A stretch of 64,000 nt of DNA, from contig NZ_RQFW01000005.1 in assembly GCF_004770145.1 (NCBI RefSeq), forward strand, positions 62,001 to 126,000, read 5' to 3'. The notes under the pieces were generated by a model that searched no databases, was not told the DNA's origin, and was given only the letters and a program-made list of their open reading frames with translations. Below are positions 1 to 9,418 of this stretch, piece by piece. A program made the position numbers and the translations under genes. Within the stretch, counting starts at the first letter, position 1; the number at the start of each line of letters is the position of its first letter. This stretch comes from Leptospira bourretii. GTDB lineage: Bacteria > Spirochaetota > Leptospiria > Leptospirales > Leptospiraceae.

Positions 1-2
1 AT

Positions 3-392
3 TATTTCGAAAAAAGATTTAACGACAGTTATGAGGCGTGGCAAGAGAGATTTCATATTGCTCTTGATTATGTGGATGCAAATCGCGATGATTTTATCCT
101 TCTCTTAACAAAATCACAAGGTTCCCATCTAGAAGAATTTCCAGATACGGTTCTTACCCGTCTTACCAAAATCAATTTTGACCAGTATAGCAATTTTAAA
201 GAAAAAAATCCAAGTTACAAAGGGGAAGTGAGTGAGTTTGTTGTCCGCAACATCCTTTCCTTTTTTCTCAATATCTTTGTGCAGATGGTTCGCCAAGGAA
301 TTTCCAAACAGGATATGTTGGTGTATCAGGATAGTTTCCTTAAATTTTTACACTTTGGGTACAAAGGATCGATTGCCTCTGATCTGAGTTGA
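3..392 (+). CDS. TetR/AcrR-like transcriptional regulator, C-terminal part (truncated by window edge)
   Basis: The reading frame is open from base 3, so the N-terminus lies outside the window; about 129 residues are visible. The segment is helical, with a hydrophobic helix (NILSFFLNIFVQMVRQG) and aromatic-rich ends, as in the ligand-binding half of TetR-type regulators (FEKRFNDSYEAW then IALDYVDAN). The DNA-binding helix-turn-helix would be in the missing part, so the family call is an inference from the pattern of the C-terminal half. The stop (TGA at 390-392) is followed at once by a long palindrome and trpF. Confidence 0.5.
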   Translation, partial: YFEKRFNDSYEAWQERFHIALDYVDANRDDFILLLTKSQGSHLEEFPDTVLTRLTKINFDQYSNFKEKNPSYKGEVSEFVVRNILSFFLNIFVQMVRQGISKQDMLVYQDSFLKFLHFGYKGSIASDLS

Positions 393-396
393 TTCA

Positions 397-422
397 ATCT
401 GGTTCCCATATGGGAACCAGAT
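397..422. promoter_or_regulatory. 26-bp perfect palindrome over the trpF start codon
   Basis: The half-site ATCTGGTTCCCAT is followed directly by its exact reverse complement, centred between bases 409 and 410. The central CATATG contains the likely trpF ATG. In RNA it would form an 11-bp stem with an AUAU loop that buries the start codon. No T-tract follows, so it is not an ordinary terminator. It could be an operator for the regulator encoded just upstream, or an RNA switch on trpF translation. Confidence 0.55.
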
Positions 423-1042
423 ACAAAATTAAAATCTGTGGAATCAAAGACCTGGCCACATTAGAACTTTGTGTGGACCTCCAGGTCGATTTTGTTGGCC
501 TCAACTTTTCTCCACGTTCCCCTCGTGCCATCAATGCCGAAACAGCAGAAACCCTTCTTAAGATAAGAAAAAAATCTGGATTCCCAAAACTTGTATTTTT
601 GTTTTTTGAAAACGAAATTACAGAAATCAAAACACTCACAGAGCGTTTCCAACCGGACCTCATCCAACTCATCCGAGGAGACCAGTTGATTTCTCCGAAA
701 ATTTGGGATGAATTCACAGAAACTAAAAAGTTATTACCTACCATCAGGATCCAAACCAAGGTCACAAGTGATGAAGACCTGGAACCAAAATCAAGTTTAG
801 TAATTTTAGATAGTTATCAAAAAAATTTGGGTGGTGGAACCGGACATACTTTCCCTTGGGAATATGTAACATACGTAAAACGACCTTTTTTACTCGCTGG
901 TGGGATCACTCCAGAGAATGTTAAAACTGCTTTAGAAACCGTTCATCCTTATGGGATTGATGTGGCCAGTGGAGTGGAAACCGACGGAAAAAAAGATCCA
1001 AATAAAATAATAACCTTGGTACAAAATGTCCGAACACTATGA
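410..1042 (+). CDS. trpF: Phosphoribosylanthranilate isomerase
   Basis: Catalyses the third step of tryptophan synthesis after anthranilate, isomerising N-(5-phosphoribosyl)-anthranilate to CdRP. The family N-terminus KIKICGIKD carries the catalytic Cys. GLNFSPRSPR, LLAGGITPENV and GIDVASGVE are the typical beta-barrel motifs; the Asp of VILDSY and the GGITP loop bind phosphate. Length (about 210 aa) fits. I chose the ATG at 410, two residues before the conserved core; an upstream TTG at 389 overlapping the previous stop would add seven residues and lies after a possible AAAGGA ribosome site. The gene overlaps mutS by 17 bp. No other trp genes are in the window. Confidence 0.93.
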   Translation: MGTRYKIKICGIKDLATLELCVDLQVDFVGLNFSPRSPRAINAETAETLLKIRKKSGFPKLVFLFFENEITEIKTLTERFQPDLIQLIRGDQLISPKIWDEFTETKKLLPTIRIQTKVTSDEDLEPKSSLVILDSYQKNLGGGTGHTFPWEYVTYVKRPFLLAGGITPENVKTALETVHPYGIDVASGVETDGKKDPNKIITLVQNVRTL

Positions 1043-3548
1043 AGCATTGAACACTCCTGTCATGCGCCAGTACATGGAGGTGAAGGAACAACACCCGGAT
1101 GGGATTGTATTCTTTCGTATGGGTGATTTTTATGAAATGTTTTTAGAAGATGCTAAAATTGCTGCACAGATTTTAGACATCACCCTCACCAAACGCCAAA
1201 ACCAAATTCCGATGGCAGGGATCCCGTATCATGCAACGGAAAGTTATATATCAAGGCTGATTGCTGCGGGGAAAAAAGTAGTTGTTTGTGAACAAACAAA
1301 ACCCGACGATCCCAAAGCCAAAATCATGTCGAGAGAAGTGGTTCGTATCATCACACCGGGAACTGTGGTGGAAGATAACCTTCTCGGCGGATACCAAAAC
1401 AATTATTTATCATTGTATTACCGGGAAAAAACATCCGTTTACTTAGCATTTGCTGACGTTTCTACTTCAGAACTTTTGTATTTCTTTTTTTCAGAAAATG
1501 AAACAGAAAGAATTAACGATACTATCAAACGATTCTCTCCTAAAGAAATCATTTATACAGAAGAAGTCCCCCCCTTAGCAAAAGAATCCAAAATCATTCT
1601 CTCTAAAATCCCACCGGATTATCTTCCCAAAAAGAAAGGAGCAGGAATTGACACGGTTGTCCATGTACTCGACGCCTATCTTCAGTATAACTATCGGAAA
1701 CAAAACTTTGTTTTTAAATCTCCTAGACGAATTGATGAAAACGAATATTTGGTTCTGGACGAACAAACCGTTTCTCATTTAGAACTCGTTGAAAATCCAA
1801 ATGATAAAAACCATACTTTGTTTGGGGTTCTCAATCGCTGTATCACAGCGACTGGAAAAAGATATCTCAAACAAAGGATTCTATTTCCGACAAGAGATGA
1901 AAACAAAATCAAAGCCCATTGGGATAAAATAGACATTCTTTCTGCAAACAAAAAAGAAAGACAAAAAATAAAAGATTTGTTAGGTGATTTGATTGATTTG
2001 GAGCGAGTTCTTACAAGGTTTCGAGTAGGGAAAGCATTACCTCGCGATTTTCGTGGGATTGAAAAAAGTTTAGAATCCACAGCAAGTATCAAATCCATTT
2101 TGGATGGGATTGGTTATGATTTTTCCAAACTACCTAAAGAACTAAATACATTATCAAAACTGTTTATGGATACCCTTTTTGATGGCGAACTTCCTGTATT
2201 TCTCGGCAACTCTCCTTTTTTAAAAGCTGGATTCAATCAAGAATATGATGATGCCATCCTTGCTCGCGAAAAAGGAAAGGATTGGATTTTGGAATTAGAA
2301 GAGAAAGAAAAAAAAGCTTCCAACATTTCCTCACTTAAGATTCGTTACAACAAAATCCTTGGTTACTTTATTGAAATCTCCAAAGCCCAAGCGAAAGAAG
2401 TTCCCAAACATTTTTTAAAAAAACAAACGCTGGTTACAGGAGAAAGATTCACTTCTCCCGAATTAGAAGAACTAGAACGAGCCATCTTACAAGCAGATGA
2501 AATCATCGAAAGGATTGAAAAGGAAAAATTCGAAGAATTAGTCGCACACTGTATTTCACTTTATGAAGAATTTTTAACTCTTTCCACAGAAGTGGCTTCT
2601 TTAGATTATCACCTTTCGCTCACAGAAACCAAAGAAGAATACCAATGGATCAGGCCCGAAATTCGTAACGATGGAATTTTAAACTATTCCGAATCTCGCC
2701 ATCCTGTTGTGGAAACTTTTTTACCAATTGGCGAACGTTTTGTACCCAATAGCCTAGAACTCAATCCGAGCGACAACGCCATTGCCGTGTTAACCGGTCC
2801 CAATATGGCCGGTAAATCTACGTTTATGCGCCAAATTGCCATTAACCAAATCCTATTCCAAATGGGATCTTATGTTCCCGCAAAAAAAGCATCCCTTGCC
2901 GTGGTAGATCGAATTTTCACTCGGATTGGTTCTGGTGACAACCTAACGAAGGGTGAATCTACTTTTTTTGTAGAGATGAAAGAAACAGCCACCATCCTAA
3001 ACCAATTTTCTGAAAATAGCCTCATTCTATTTGATGAAGTAGGTCGTGGAACATCCACCTATGATGGGTTATCGATTGCTTGGGCCATTTTAGAATTTTT
3101 ATCTGCCAAGTTTCCCAAACCAAAAACCATTTTTGCGACCCACTACCATGAATTAACAGAACTGGAAAAAGGAAATGGAATCTTTAATTTGTATTTGGAT
3201 ACATTTGAAAAAGAAGGAGAGATCCTTTTTCTTAAAAAAGTCAAACGAGGGAAATCAAAACAATCCTTTGGAATCTATGTAGCAAAACTTGCAGGCATTC
3301 CCGAAACCGTTTCTGATCGTGCCAAAGAAATCCTTTCGGGACTTGAATCCAAAAAACGAGAGATTAAAATCAAAAACGAAGAACCAAGTTTGTTTGCGGG
3401 CCTCATGGACAACAATACTTCCAACATGTCACCAAACGAGGAAAAGGTTTTAAAAAGATTAAAACAAATCGATCCCAATCAAATTCCACCGATGGAAGCG
3501 TTGTCTATTTTAGATGAATTAAAAAGAATTCTCAAAGAGAAAGACTAA
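1026..3548 (+). CDS. mutS: DNA mismatch repair protein MutS
   Basis: Recognises mismatches and starts methyl-independent or directed repair with MutL. The protein has 840 residues, close to the family norm. Residues 30-40 hold the mismatch-reading motif (FFRMGDFYEMF, with the Phe-x-Glu). The C-terminal ATPase shows Walker A GPNMAGKSTF, the signature around GDNLTKGESTFFVEM, Walker B LILFDEVGRGTSTYDG and the ATHYHELTELE motif. A short C-terminal tail ends in an EALSILDELKRILKEK helix, like the dimer/tetramer region. It starts inside the end of trpF and overlaps the convergent serB by 30 bp at its 3' end. Confidence 0.97.
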   Translation: MSEHYEALNTPVMRQYMEVKEQHPDGIVFFRMGDFYEMFLEDAKIAAQILDITLTKRQNQIPMAGIPYHATESYISRLIAAGKKVVVCEQTKPDDPKAKIMSREVVRIITPGTVVEDNLLGGYQNNYLSLYYREKTSVYLAFADVSTSELLYFFFSENETERINDTIKRFSPKEIIYTEEVPPLAKESKIILSKIPPDYLPKKKGAGIDTVVHVLDAYLQYNYRKQNFVFKSPRRIDENEYLVLDEQTVSHLELVENPNDKNHTLFGVLNRCITATGKRYLKQRILFPTRDENKIKAHWDKIDILSANKKERQKIKDLLGDLIDLERVLTRFRVGKALPRDFRGIEKSLESTASIKSILDGIGYDFSKLPKELNTLSKLFMDTLFDGELPVFLGNSPFLKAGFNQEYDDAILAREKGKDWILELEEKEKKASNISSLKIRYNKILGYFIEISKAQAKEVPKHFLKKQTLVTGERFTSPELEELERAILQADEIIERIEKEKFEELVAHCISLYEEFLTLSTEVASLDYHLSLTETKEEYQWIRPEIRNDGILNYSESRHPVVETFLPIGERFVPNSLELNPSDNAIAVLTGPNMAGKSTFMRQIAINQILFQMGSYVPAKKASLAVVDRIFTRIGSGDNLTKGESTFFVEMKETATILNQFSENSLILFDEVGRGTSTYDGLSIAWAILEFLSAKFPKPKTIFATHYHELTELEKGNGIFNLYLDTFEKEGEILFLKKVKRGKSKQSFGIYVAKLAGIPETVSDRAKEILSGLESKKREIKIKNEEPSLFAGLMDNNTSNMSPNEEKVLKRLKQIDPNQIPPMEALSILDELKRILKEKD

Positions 3549-4418
3549 GGCCGATAGATCAGTAAAGTCGATCCAGTTCGTGATTTTATCTTTTAATCCA
3601 GATTTTGCATGAATTCCAATGCCAATTCCTGCGGCACCAAGCATGAGGGCATCGTTTGCCCCATCTCCTACGGCAACCACCTGTTCTAAAGGAATCGAAA
3701 GGTCTTTTGCATACTGTTTTAGATAGATTTCTTTTTTTTCTCGGTTGATGATCTCACCAAAAATTTCACCTGTAAAACTTCCGTTGACTTCTTCCAATCC
3801 ATTGGCTCTATAAAAATCCACAGGATACTTTTCCGAAAATAGTTTTAATACGGGAGTAAACCCACCACTGAGGATTCCAAGTTTTGATCCATTTGTTGGA
3901 ACAAATTGAAATACTTTTTCCATTCCATCATTTAGTGTCAAAAGATCATACACTTCCCGAAAACTTTCTTTGGAAAGACCTGCCAGGTGTTTGACACGCA
4001 ATCGTAAAGCTTCGTCAAATCCCATTCCACCTTCCATCGCTTGTTTGGTGACAGTGGCAACGGCTTCATACACTCCGTGTTTTCTTGCCAACTCGTCAAT
4101 GACCTCTTCTTTGATCACTGTGGAATCCATATCAAAAACAAAAAGAGACTCTTTATGATTTGGTAACAAAGAACCAAGGGATAAAAAATCAATTTGGTAT
4201 TTTGCTAAATTTTTTCGAACTGTTAAAACTTGGTCTCGATTCAGAGTTGTATTATGTAAAATACGCACACAGTACAATCCAAAACGTTCTGCGTGAGAAA
4301 CATTCAAATCACTTACATTGGCAGTGGTGGAGGAATCGCCAAACATGAGACTAGCGAAAGATTCAGAAAGAATAGATGGAGAGATGGGGGAACGAGAAAT
4401 CAGAAGTAGTGAATTCAT
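3519..4418 (-). CDS. serB: Phosphoserine phosphatase
   Basis: Hydrolyses phosphoserine to serine, the last step of serine synthesis. The C-terminal 200 residues are a HAD phosphatase: motif I FVFDMDSTVI (nucleophile Asp), motif II ILSGGFTPV, and motif III/IV VAVGDGANDALML. The first 85 residues are a poorly conserved regulatory-type domain, as in longer SerB proteins. Total length is 299 aa. It begins 2 bp after the SGNH gene stop and is the last gene of a minus-strand run; its 3' end overlaps mutS. Confidence 0.93.
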   Translation of the reverse strand: MNSLLLISRSPISPSILSESFASLMFGDSSTTANVSDLNVSHAERFGLYCVRILHNTTLNRDQVLTVRKNLAKYQIDFLSLGSLLPNHKESLFVFDMDSTVIKEEVIDELARKHGVYEAVATVTKQAMEGGMGFDEALRLRVKHLAGLSKESFREVYDLLTLNDGMEKVFQFVPTNGSKLGILSGGFTPVLKLFSEKYPVDFYRANGLEEVNGSFTGEIFGEIINREKKEIYLKQYAKDLSIPLEQVVAVGDGANDALMLGAAGIGIGIHAKSGLKDKITNWIDFTDLSALVFLFENSF

Positions 4419-4420
4419 TT

Positions 4421-5188
4421 TTACTTTTTTAAATAAGGTCTTAGTTTTTTACCCCAGAGTTCATATCCCTTTTCATTAAAATGAAGGTTATCCCCATTGG
4501 GACGAATGAATTCTTCACTTAACGTGGGAGAATCGGTTTTACGCATTTTATCCCAAACTTCGATATATTCCACATTAGAAGTGGTTTTTGCAACTTGGTT
4601 TAAAAACAAATTAAATACAGGAACAATTTGGTTCAGTTCCTTAACTCGCGTTGGCGGTACAGCCATCAAAAATATCTTTGTATTCCGATTCCTAACGTGA
4701 ATTTTCTGAATGATGGAGAGCAGATTGTTTTGCACGAGACTAAGGCATTTGCCTTGGATAAAATCATTCCCACCAATTTCAATGACAATGGTTTCTGGAC
4801 GAAGTACAAGGACATCCTCTTCAATGCGAGTAAGAAGAGTTTCTGTCATATCACCACCAATCCCACGATTGGTAACGGACTGACCGGGAAATTCTTTGGC
4901 CATCAAGTCTGGTAAAAACAAATGAACCAAACTATCGCCAGTAAAAACAATATCTGATTTTTTGATTTTTAAATTATCTTCTGCGTATAACAGCCGTGTG
5001 GGGAGCCAAGCCTTCTCAATGTACTTTTTAAAGTTAGAGTTGTCTCGCCACCCAGGCTCGGCAAAACATTGGAAATTGGTTTCGAAATAATCACGTTTTG
5101 AGGATGATTTACAGTCAGTAACACTCAAAACAAGGGCAAAAGCCATGCCCCATCGGAGGAAGAATTTAGTCCTGTTCTTGCGGTTCAT
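4421..5188 (-). CDS. SGNH/GDSL-family lipoprotein hydrolase
   Basis: A probable envelope-anchored esterase or acetylhydrolase of 255 aa. The N-terminus has a basic stretch (NRKNRTKFF), a hydrophobic core and a lipobox-like LSVTDC, so it is likely a lipoprotein. SGNH blocks are visible: GDSLVHLF (Ser), GIGGDMTE (Gly), IGGNDF (Asn) and DNLHFNEKGYELW (Asp-x-x-His). This fits the platelet-activating-factor acetylhydrolase-like branch. The start overlaps the end of the 59-aa gene by 23 bp. Substrate cannot be told from the sequence. Confidence 0.82.
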   Translation of the reverse strand: MNRKNRTKFFLRWGMAFALVLSVTDCKSSSKRDYFETNFQCFAEPGWRDNSNFKKYIEKAWLPTRLLYAEDNLKIKKSDIVFTGDSLVHLFLPDLMAKEFPGQSVTNRGIGGDMTETLLTRIEEDVLVLRPETIVIEIGGNDFIQGKCLSLVQNNLLSIIQKIHVRNRNTKIFLMAVPPTRVKELNQIVPVFNLFLNQVAKTTSNVEYIEVWDKMRKTDSPTLSEEFIRPNGDNLHFNEKGYELWGKKLRPYLKK

Positions 5189-5345
5189 TCATTCGGAAGC
5201 GCTTTTGCCAATCTTTGATTTGGGCCTGCGCATATTCTTCCGTATCACAAATCCGAAATTCGATCGGGTTATTTGTGGTTGTCTCGATGAGTTTGGCTTC
5301 GATATACCCGTTCTTTAACTTGGTTGTCTCAATGCGATATCTCAT
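5166..5345 (-). CDS. Small conserved-looking protein of 59 aa
   Basis: A short frame fills the gap between the sugar transporter and the SGNH lipoprotein. It starts with ATG (MRYRIETTKLKNGYIEAKL) and ends RMNEPQEQD. It has no signal or membrane segment, and is rich in charged residues and Thr. Its end overlaps the SGNH start in another frame (5166-5188), a coupling typical of real operon members. Start and stop are clean and the reading frame explains the whole gap. I do not recognise the family; function unknown. Confidence 0.6.
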   Translation of the reverse strand: MRYRIETTKLKNGYIEAKLIETTTNNPIEFRICDTEEYAQAQIKDWQKRFRMNEPQEQD

Positions 5346-5369
5346 CTGAATAGCTCCAAAAACCAGGAT

Positions 5370-6917
5370 TTAATTACCACGTATCTTTGCAATCTCTTCT
5401 AAAGTTTCATCTTCCTTGTATTTTCCAAAGAGAAAGATGGCGAGTAGACAGAATGCAGAGGCAAGAGGACCTGTCAAACGGACACCCAGCTCCCCTCCCG
5501 CTTCTACTTCTTCGACTTTACAAATGGTAGATTCCATACTTATTTTTGCCTCAACTTCTGGATTTTTTTTCAATTCTGATTTTGGATCCGCTACAGAAGG
5601 TGCAAGGATCCCCGTTACATTTGGTGAAACAGTTTTTTTGGTTTCTCGATCAAGTCCCAAAAGGATCACCGAACTAAAAATAAGTACAGCTAAAGTTTGA
5701 CCCAACTTTTGCATGAATGTTCTTCCCGCATAAAAAAGCCCCTCTCGTTTTGAACCTGTTTTTAATGAATCAAGTTCAGCGATATCAGCAAGGATGGCAT
5801 TCGGTAGGATTCCAAGAATCGCTATGGGAACGGCTGCAATGGCAACAATCAAATAACCTTGAATATGCGGTGATAATGGTAATGAATTTTTCCCTACAAA
5901 ATAGATAGAAAGAAAGAGTAAAAGAAAGATATAGAATCCAAATAGTACTGTTTTTTTCTTTCCGATCCTTCTTGCGATCCAGTTGACCACAGGATAAAAA
6001 GCAAATGAAACCAGTAACATCACAGTGAGTAGTTGTGTGACAAATTCACGTTCCAGTTCTAGAAGGACTGTTACATAATAAGAGATCCCTGTGGTAAGAA
6101 TGGTCAGTGCTAAAAAATAACAGAGATCCGACAAAGCAAAGTATAGAAAATTCTTATTTTTGAATGTAAGGAGGATGGCCTCTTTAAAAGGAACACTGGA
6201 GGCCTCCGATTCACAATAGGTTTTTTCATGAATCGAAAATACGGGAAAATACATACAGATTGCCGCAAACGTACAAAGGATTCCCAAAGCATACTGACGA
6301 GATACCAAGGTTTGAAGTGCACTATCCCCATCAAAAACAAAAGAGGATTTTAAAACACCTGCGATCATTGGTTCTGTTGAAGCCACAATGATCCCCAAAG
6401 CATACGTGACTGAAATATAAGTAGAGAGATTCAATCTTTCTTCTGGTGTATGACCCAATTCTGGAATGAGAGCAAAGAAAGGTGTGACATACACTGTTAA
6501 AAATAGATAAAACAGAAGCATACAACCGGTCATCCAAACCAAGTTGGTGGAAGAGATAAAGTTGTGTGGGGGAACAAAAATCAGCCAACAAAAGACGGCT
6601 GCGGGCACTCCTCCTAGAAATAGAAAAGGAATCCTGCGTCCAAATCGGGAACTAAACCGGTCTGAGGAATTGGCAATGATGGGATCAGTAAATGCATCCC
6701 ACAAACGACCAAGAGCTGCCACAACACCAATGGTGGACAGTCCCCAGAATGCCATTTTTTCAATCAGGTCGGGGAAACATTCTTGTCCTGGTTTTGGTGC
6801 GGGTGGGAGATAAAAATAAACTTGGTGGAGACCAATGATATTGATGAGAGTGGACCAACCCAATTGGCCGATCGCATAACTCATCTGTTTTCGAAATGGT
6901 AAAGAAGGTTTTCGCAT
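5370..6917 (-). CDS. MFS transporter of the glycoside-pentoside-hexuronide (GPH/MelB-like) family
   Basis: A 12-helix cation-coupled sugar-type symporter, 515 aa. The strongest family mark is the loop RLWDAFTDPIIANSSDRF followed by SRFGRRIPF, the MelB/GPH signature between helices 2 and 3. KQMSYAIGQLGW at the N-terminus is also typical. An insert of about 60 polar residues (KKTVSPNVTG to CKVEEVEAG) sits before the last helix, where related proteins have a loop. I chose the ATG at 6917 over a GTG at 6926. It follows bioB by 59 bp in the same direction, but nothing in the sequence shows that it carries biotin or a precursor. Confidence 0.85.
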   Translation of the reverse strand: MRKPSLPFRKQMSYAIGQLGWSTLINIIGLHQVYFYLPPAPKPGQECFPDLIEKMAFWGLSTIGVVAALGRLWDAFTDPIIANSSDRFSSRFGRRIPFLFLGGVPAAVFCWLIFVPPHNFISSTNLVWMTGCMLLFYLFLTVYVTPFFALIPELGHTPEERLNLSTYISVTYALGIIVASTEPMIAGVLKSSFVFDGDSALQTLVSRQYALGILCTFAAICMYFPVFSIHEKTYCESEASSVPFKEAILLTFKNKNFLYFALSDLCYFLALTILTTGISYYVTVLLELEREFVTQLLTVMLLVSFAFYPVVNWIARRIGKKKTVLFGFYIFLLLFLSIYFVGKNSLPLSPHIQGYLIVAIAAVPIAILGILPNAILADIAELDSLKTGSKREGLFYAGRTFMQKLGQTLAVLIFSSVILLGLDRETKKTVSPNVTGILAPSVADPKSELKKNPEVEAKISMESTICKVEEVEAGGELGVRLTGPLASAFCLLAIFLFGKYKEDETLEEIAKIRGN

Positions 6918-6976
6918 GTTTCTCACTAGAGGCGGTAAAGTAGGAGCATACTACCGCCAAAAGTAAAAAAGGCAAA

Positions 6977-8032
6977 CTACTTTTTATGTTTATAGAGTTC
7001 TGGAAAATTTTTCTCGTCGTAAAGGAACTGTGACTCGTACTCATCCCATCCTTCTGGAACTCCTTCTGTAAATTCAGGAACCATAGAACAATCGCGAATC
7101 AAGTTCATCGTTTGGGCCATTTCACTGCCTTTTACATTTAAGTATCCTTCAGCAAACAATGAATTGGCTACAAAAAGAGCCATTGACTGTAAAGAACCTA
7201 AATGGCCTTCTCTTCCGGCACCGATACGAATTTCTGAATCTGGATTGACCAATCGAAACATAGACAATACACGAATACAAAATTCAGGAGTGAGTGACGA
7301 CTTCTGGATCGCATGTCCTTTGATAGGAATAAAAAAGTTAACAGGGATAGATATCACACCAAGTCGTTTGAGTTCAAAGGCAACTTGGACTAGATCTTTT
7401 AGTTCTTCTCCCATTCCCACAATGATCCCAGAACAAAGTCCGATATCCGCTTCTCTTGCCGCCTCAAGTGTTGTTAGTCGGTCTTTGAAGGTATGTGTAG
7501 AACAGATTTCGTTGTATTTAGATTCAGATGTATTGAGATTATGGTTGTAGCGGTCAAGGCCTGCGTCTTTTAAAGTCCTAGCTTTTTTTGCGTCCAAAAT
7601 TCCCGCAGATAAACAAACCTTCATTCCAAGTTCGCCATTGATTTTGGAGATGGTCTCTGCCAATCGATCCACTGCATTGTCAGTGGGGCCACGTCCAGAA
7701 GTCACCATACAAAAACGGTAAGCACCATTGTCTTTCGCACGTTTGGCATCTTCCCAAATTTCTTCCGGAGACTTGAGTGAATACTCTTGGATTCCTGAAT
7801 CTCCACCCTTTCTTTGTGCGCAGTATCCGCAGTCTTCAGGGCAATAACCATTTTTGATATTATCTAATATATGAATGCGAACACGATTGGTATAATAACG
7901 ATTTCTTTCTTCTGAGGCACGAGCGACAACCGAAAGCAAAGGGGCTTTTCCTTCTAGGATTTCAAGGGCTTCCGCTTCCGTAATTAAGGAAGGTGAGGAG
8001 GAAACTGTTTTTTCTTGGACTTCTGCAATCAT
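6977..8032 (-). CDS. bioB: Biotin synthase
   Basis: Radical-SAM enzyme that inserts sulfur into dethiobiotin. The SAM iron-sulfur cluster motif [10 protein letters not shown] (CxxxCxxC) is intact at about residues 63-72. Further typical blocks are [33 protein letters not shown] and [13 protein letters not shown]. Length is 351 aa, within the usual range. It lies 63 bp downstream of bioA, with a small inverted repeat in the gap, and belongs to a bioD-bioA-bioB run. Confidence 0.97.
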   Translation of the reverse strand: MIAEVQEKTVSSSPSLITEAEALEILEGKAPLLSVVARASEERNRYYTNRVRIHILDNIKNGYCPEDCGYCAQRKGGDSGIQEYSLKSPEEIWEDAKRAKDNGAYRFCMVTSGRGPTDNAVDRLAETISKINGELGMKVCLSAGILDAKKARTLKDAGLDRYNHNLNTSESKYNEICSTHTFKDRLTTLEAAREADIGLCSGIIVGMGEELKDLVQVAFELKRLGVISIPVNFFIPIKGHAIQKSSLTPEFCIRVLSMFRLVNPDSEIRIGAGREGHLGSLQSMALFVANSLFAEGYLNVKGSEMAQTMNLIRDCSMVPEFTEGVPEGWDEYESQFLYDEKNFPELYKHKK

Positions 8033-8066
8033 GGGAACAGATTCTTTGCGACGCCAACCTGTGTAA

Positions 8067-8085
8067 ACGAAGAAAATCTCTTCGT
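8067..8085. promoter_or_regulatory. Short inverted repeat in the bioA-bioB gap
   Basis: ACGAAGA, a 5-nt loop, then TCTTCGT gives a perfect 7-bp stem 10 bp after the bioA stop on the minus strand. The following bases are only weakly T-rich, so it may be a leaky terminator or an mRNA processing site. A GTAAAC-like half-site nearby recalls a BirA box but lacks its partner. Confidence 0.3.
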
Positions 8086-8095
8086 ATATTTAGTC

Positions 8096-9418
8096 TCAAT
8101 CTGAATCGGTAAAACTAAGAAGGGTCTCTTCCATCGCTAAAAAAATATGATCCAGGGATTTCTCTGAAATGGTATAGGGTGGAGTGATATAGATGGTTCG
8201 ACCAAGTGGGCGTAAAAGAACTCTAAATTCTCTCATTTTTTCACGGATCTTTTTCCCAATGGGATTTAGATATTCATCCTCTGCTATGGTTTCTTTGTAT
8301 TCAAAAGCAAAGATTCCACCAAACACTCGAACGTTTTGGATTCGTTTCCCTAATTTTTTTTGGAATGGTTCTATTCGTTTTTCCAAAGAACTTTCGAGTT
8401 TTTTGACAAGGACCTTACCATCTTCCTGCAAAAGTTTGACTGACGCATAACCAACGCTACACGCCATTGGATTTCCAGTCATAGTATGTGCATGAAAAAA
8501 TGCATGGTAAGGATCTTTTGACAAAAATTGTTGATAAATGAATTCAGAAACTAAGGTGGCACCGAGGGGCAACATTCCCCCGGTAAGACCTTTTGCCATC
8601 ACCAAAAGATCGGGTTTGACTCCTGCCACTTGGTAAGCAAAAAACTCACCTAACCTTCCCATTCCAGTAAATACTTCATCAAAAATAAGAAGAGTATTGG
8701 TTTGTGTTGCCAGTTGTCTTAATTTGATTAATACTTTTTTATCATAAAATAACATCCCATTGGCGCCAAATACCAACGGTTCAATGACAATTCCTGCATA
8801 TTCGTTTTGTTTGATACTCAGTTCTAAATCGTTTAAACATTCGGTCGCACAACTACTCACATTTTTTCCCCAAGGACAATTCATACAATTGGGAGCAGGA
8901 AATTCTTTTGTGGGAAATCTAAGTTCAGAAAAAATTCGGTTAAAATAATTTTTTCCTGAAACATTCATGGCTCCAATACTATCTCCATGATAGGAATTGG
9001 AAAACACGAGAAACTCTGACCTTGGTTTCAAATCAGGATGGTTTCGATAGTATTGGATTGTGAGTTTCAGAGCAATTTCTATCGCATTTGATCCGTTATC
9101 TGAATAAAAGACCTTGTGAAAGTCAAAATGAGTTAGTTCCAATAAAGATTTGGATAATGCTTCAGCCGCAGGATGGATATGACCTGCAAGCATCACATGG
9201 TCTAATTCATCAATTTGTGTTTTAAGTGCGGATACCAACTTAGGATGACGATGACCAAATATCATTGTCCACCAACTGGCTATGGCATCAATCCACTGGT
9301 TCCCTTCGGAATCAGTCACGAACTCCCCTTCAGCTTTTACAATATCGATTAAAGATTCCCCTTCTTCTTGGATGGTCAAAGGAACCCATGTATGAGTTTG
9401 GAGTGGACTATATTTCAT
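8096..9418 (-). CDS. bioA: Adenosylmethionine-8-amino-7-oxononanoate aminotransferase
   Basis: PLP enzyme converting KAPA to DAPA with SAM as amino donor. Class III aminotransferase features are clear: SWWTMIFGHRHPKL near the N-terminus, the YSDNGSNAIEIALK substrate/PLP region, LIFDEVFTGMGRLGE (PLP-binding Asp), MAKGLTGGMLPLGA (Schiff-base Lys), and HAHTMTGNPMAC. I took the ATG at 9418, which gives a normal 440-aa protein (MKYSPLQTHTW); the frame runs open further upstream but through bioD sequence. It overlaps the bioD end by 11 bp. Confidence 0.95.
   Translation of the reverse strand: MKYSPLQTHTWVPLTIQEEGESLIDIVKAEGEFVTDSEGNQWIDAIASWWTMIFGHRHPKLVSALKTQIDELDHVMLAGHIHPAAEALSKSLLELTHFDFHKVFYSDNGSNAIEIALKLTIQYYRNHPDLKPRSEFLVFSNSYHGDSIGAMNVSGKNYFNRIFSELRFPTKEFPAPNCMNCPWGKNVSSCATECLNDLELSIKQNEYAGIVIEPLVFGANGMLFYDKKVLIKLRQLATQTNTLLIFDEVFTGMGRLGEFFAYQVAGVKPDLLVMAKGLTGGMLPLGATLVSEFIYQQFLSKDPYHAFFHAHTMTGNPMACSVGYASVKLLQEDGKVLVKKLESSLEKRIEPFQKKLGKRIQNVRVFGGIFAFEYKETIAEDEYLNPIGKKIREKMREFRVLLRPLGRTIYITPPYTISEKSLDHIFLAMEETLLSFTDSD

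Noticed and set aside
8033..8095. Possible BirA box between bioA and bioB
   Set aside because: Only a single GTAAAC half-site; no matching GTTTAC at the right spacing.
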